Assembly: GCA_022848805.1 (NCBI GenBank)
Contig: JAJISI010000073.1
Location: 1-6,633, forward strand
Source: Thermoplasmatota archaeon
GTDB taxonomy: Archaea; Thermoplasmatota; Thermoplasmata; UBA10834
Reading direction: 5' to 3'
DNA length: 6,633 nucleotides
Shown in pieces: positions 5,080 through 6,633 of this stretch (position 1 is its first letter; each line of letters starts with the position of its first letter). The position numbers and the translations under genes are program-made. Below the pieces are notes generated by a model. That model did not search any database. It was not told the DNA's origin and saw nothing but the letters and a program-made list of their open reading frames with translations.

Positions 5080-5855
5080 ACGAATGCCACCCACATCAGT
5101 AGAGTCGCACCCCTCCCTATCTCGTTCACGGCGCCGAACACGTCTCCGGAGACACCTCCCAAGTGTTTCCTGGCTATGACAGTCACCGCTCCTCCTGCCA
5201 GGATTCCCGTGAGAACGATCACGGAGAGCCATCCGACAATGAGGAAGCAGCCGATCAGAGCGATTCCGCAGGCGGCTAGAAAACGTCCTCGGTCGGCATT
5301 CTGGACGAATAACGAACCCATGCCCTCATGTGAGCTTGGCCCGAGCAGCATGGCTGTGTTCATAGCGAGCTTCCCCCCCACCTCGGACACGACCATCCCT
5401 AGAAGGAAGGGAACTGCCCAAGGAAGCGGCCAAAGCTCCACATCCTGGCCCACGGACGAACACATTCGTGTGGCAAGAGCGAAGAATATGATCAGGAACA
5501 GGACGACGGCCATCACCGCGGCCACGCCAACGTGCGGGTCCTTCACGACCTCGCGTTTTCGCTGAGGGCTTCCATGTGCCATGATCCCATCCGCGAAGTC
5601 TGCCAGCCCCTCCGTGTGGATTATGCCGGTTACGCCGTAGAGCAGCGCAACGAGGAGCGCTCCAGAGACGATTGCATTCGAAGGCCCGAGCACAAGGTCC
5701 AACGCTATGATCGTCAGAGATGCGATTAGACCGACGAGAAGGCCGATGACTGGGAGAAGATGCTGCTGCGAGGCTGCAGCTTGGAGGTCGAGGTCCTTTT
5801 TCGTCAGTCGAATACGAGTGAGCAGTCCGAGCAGCGCCAGTGTCATGATGTTCAC
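5076..5855 (-). CDS. cobS: Adenosylcobinamide-GDP ribazoletransferase (cobalamin synthase) CobS
   Basis: CobS is an integral membrane enzyme that joins AdoCbi-GDP to alpha-ribazole phosphate. The 259-residue product starts LALLGLLTRIRL, like the family, and has membrane segments roughly at 34-54, 60-78, 108-128, 145-165, 192-215 and the end. The catalytic acidic loop is EGLADFADGIMAHGSPQRKR (82-101), followed by VVKDPHVGVAAV (103-114), the counterpart of the usual IM-x-D-x-x-x-G-x-x-A block. LGGVSGDVFGAVNEIGR (232-248) near the C-terminus is also typical. GTG 5855 overlaps the cobZ stop as GTGA, suggesting coupled translation; ATG 5846, three codons in, is the alternative start. The stop overlaps cobY by four bases. 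Length is normal for CobS. Confidence 0.94.
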   Translation of the reverse strand: MNIMTLALLGLLTRIRLTKKDLDLQAAASQQHLLPVIGLLVGLIASLTIIALDLVLGPSNAIVSGALLVALLYGVTGIIHTEGLADFADGIMAHGSPQRKREVVKDPHVGVAAVMAVVLFLIIFFALATRMCSSVGQDVELWPLPWAVPFLLGMVVSEVGGKLAMNTAMLLGPSSHEGMGSLFVQNADRGRFLAACGIALIGCFLIVGWLSVIVLTGILAGGAVTVIARKHLGGVSGDVFGAVNEIGRGATLLMWVAFV

Positions 5856-6286
5856 TCGAACAGCCGGGTCATGGATGCCGCCACGAGTGCGCCGACCGCA
5901 TCGTCCATGAATGGGGGTAATACACCGATAATCCCAGGCTTCTCGCGATCGTACCTCACGTAGTTGAACAGGCCTCTCTTCCCAGCAATATATTCTGCGA
6001 TCGACATGCCTATGAGCTCATCCGCTACAAGGAATGCCGGATCGTTCGACGTGAGCGCGCGGCTCTCGTCGTCGGAAGTGAGAACTCTGTCTAGATGGGA
6101 GGCTGCTTCTAGGAGCAGCGCTACATTCAGGTCGTTGATGTTGGCTTCGAGCAGCTCTTCGAGCTGTCTCTTCTTCTCTACGACCTGTTCAGTTGTCAGC
6201 TCTCCGGCATAGAGCGCGAACCCCGCCTCGACTAGACTGTCGAGGTCAACTCCGTGCCTTGAGAGTACTTCCGACGCTTTTTCCAT
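5852..6286 (-). CDS. cobZ: Alpha-ribazole phosphatase CobZ (PgpA-like fold)
   Basis: CobZ removes the 5'-phosphate left on adenosylcobalamin phosphate or alpha-ribazole phosphate and is the archaeal non-homologous replacement for CobC. From ATG 6286 the product has 144 residues. The second half carries the PgpA-like motifs: DELIGMSIAEYIAGKRGLF split over about residues 89-107, NYVRYDREKPGI, and LPPFMDDAVGALVAA near the end. The first half is helical, with a predicted charged helix around EKKRQLEELLEAN. The frame continues upstream to TTG 6331, giving 159 residues, but those 15 codons run through the inverted repeat at 6309-6329 and the likely TATA element, so the ATG is preferred. It could in principle be a phosphatidylglycerophosphatase A, but its place directly before cobS decides for CobZ. 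First gene of the minus-strand cob operon. Confidence 0.88.
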   Translation of the reverse strand: MEKASEVLSRHGVDLDSLVEAGFALYAGELTTEQVVEKKRQLEELLEANINDLNVALLLEAASHLDRVLTSDDESRALTSNDPAFLVADELIGMSIAEYIAGKRGLFNYVRYDREKPGIIGVLPPFMDDAVGALVAASMTRLFE

Positions 6287-6308
6287 GAGTCTTCGCCCCC
6301 GTGGCGGC

Positions 6309-6329
6309 GAAAGTGTTAAATGCACTTTC
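6309..6329. promoter_or_regulatory. Perfect inverted repeat in the divergent cobZ/cobT promoter, operator candidate
   Basis: GAAAGTG (6309-6315) and CACTTTC (6323-6329) are exact inverted copies around a 7-base centre, TTAAATG. On the minus strand the centre reads TTTAAC, a TATA-like element about 32 bases before ATG 6286 of cobZ. On the plus strand the right arm abuts AATATTT, about 25 bases before ATG 6358 of cobT. A dimeric repressor bound here could cover both promoters. No regulator gene is in the window. Confidence 0.5.
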
Positions 6330-6336
6330 AATATTT
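6330..6336 (+). promoter_or_regulatory. Possible TATA-like element of cobT
   Basis: AATATTT is centred 25 bases before ATG 6358, so transcription would begin at or next to the start codon (a leaderless message). A short AGGG lies at about 6347-6350, a weak ribosome site if a leader exists. Confidence 0.35.
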
Positions 6337-6357
6337 CAAGTTTGCTTTAGGGATACG

Positions 6358-6633
6358 ATGAAAAGCATATCGAGTTACACCGAGGCTATCAGACCTCTCG
6401 ACAGGGATCTAATGGCGAGGGCCAGTCAGAAGCAGGATTCGCTGACCAAGCCGAAAGGCAGCCTGGGCAAGCTGGAGGACCTGTCCATAAGACTAGCCGG
6501 TATCTACGGTACGTTGTCCCCGTCGATAGCCAGGAAGGTCGTGTTCACAATGGCTGCCGACCATGGCGTCACGGACGAAGGGGTCAGCGCCTACCCGTCG
6601 GAAGTGACGATGCAGATGGTCCTCAACTTCGCA
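6358..6633 (+). CDS. cobT: Nicotinate-nucleotide-dimethylbenzimidazole phosphoribosyltransferase CobT, bacterial type, N-terminal part
   Basis: The first 92 residues are present and the gene continues past the right edge (the family is about 350). CobT makes alpha-ribazole phosphate from nicotinate mononucleotide and the lower base, supplying the second substrate of CobS. Visible marks are DSLTKPKGSLGKLEDLSIRL split at residues 27-46 and VFTMAADHGVTDEGVSAYP at 62-80 followed by EVTMQMVLNF; these match the bacterial CobT family, in which the second block is usually GDHG. The archaeal CobT family that I know of begins differently. Start is ATG 6358; stops are close upstream. It diverges from cobZ with 71 bases between the start codons. 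Confidence 0.93.
   Translation, partial: MKSISSYTEAIRPLDRDLMARASQKQDSLTKPKGSLGKLEDLSIRLAGIYGTLSPSIARKVVFTMAADHGVTDEGVSAYPSEVTMQMVLNFA

Noticed and set aside
5080..5232. N-terminal extension of CobY by 51 codons
   Set aside because: The added sequence is Arg-rich out-of-frame cobS; CobY proteins begin at the MAGG motif, and ATG 5079 forms an ATGA overlap.
1..6633. CRISPR arrays, insertion sequences, defence systems
   Set aside because: I saw no direct repeat array, transposase motif or terminal inverted repeats, and no defence-type gene.

Overview
The window is archaeal. Direct signs are two intron-containing tRNA genes with bulge-helix-bulge splice motifs, box C/D guide RNA signatures inside one intron, a 35-codon L41e-like ribosomal protein, a PAC2-family proteasome assembly protein, the archaeal forms CobY and CobZ of B12 nucleotide-loop assembly, and TATA-like elements about 25-35 bases before genes. 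The moderately high GC content and gene set fit a mesophilic or moderately thermophilic euryarchaeon, perhaps in or near Thermoplasmata/Methanomassiliicoccales. That placement is inference and was not tested.

Left part (1-850), all on the minus strand and mostly made of genes too small for a normal ORF call. From right to left it holds: tRNA-Arg(UCU) with two introns (692-810); a promoter; an L41e-like ribosomal protein gene (513-620); tRNA-Trp(CCA) with a 98-nt intron that looks like a box C/D 2'-O-methylation guide (315-485); and the start of an unidentified single-pass membrane protein running off the left edge (1-211).

Middle part (850-4473), plus strand: a PAC2/proteasome assembly chaperone family protein, a polytopic GT-C-like membrane glycosyltransferase, and a class III PLP aminotransferase of the GabT/archaeal racemase group. 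Each has its own upstream gap of about 110-220 bases, so they are probably not one tight operon.

Right part (4474-6633): a cobamide nucleotide-loop assembly locus. On the minus strand cobZ, cobS and cobY overlap by 4-nt stop/start junctions, so they are probably transcribed and translated together. Diverging from cobZ on the plus strand is the 5' end of cobT. Together these four cover activation of the lower base (CobT), activation of adenosylcobinamide phosphate with GTP (CobY), joining of the two halves (CobS) and removal of the last phosphate (CobZ). The divergent cobZ/cobT gap carries a perfect 7-bp inverted repeat placed over the likely promoters.

The most unusual content is the pair of tRNA genes: a T-loop (59/60) intron beside a canonical anticodon-loop intron in tRNA-Arg, and a tRNA-Trp intron whose two 12-nt guides point by the N+5 rule at its own positions 34 and 39.
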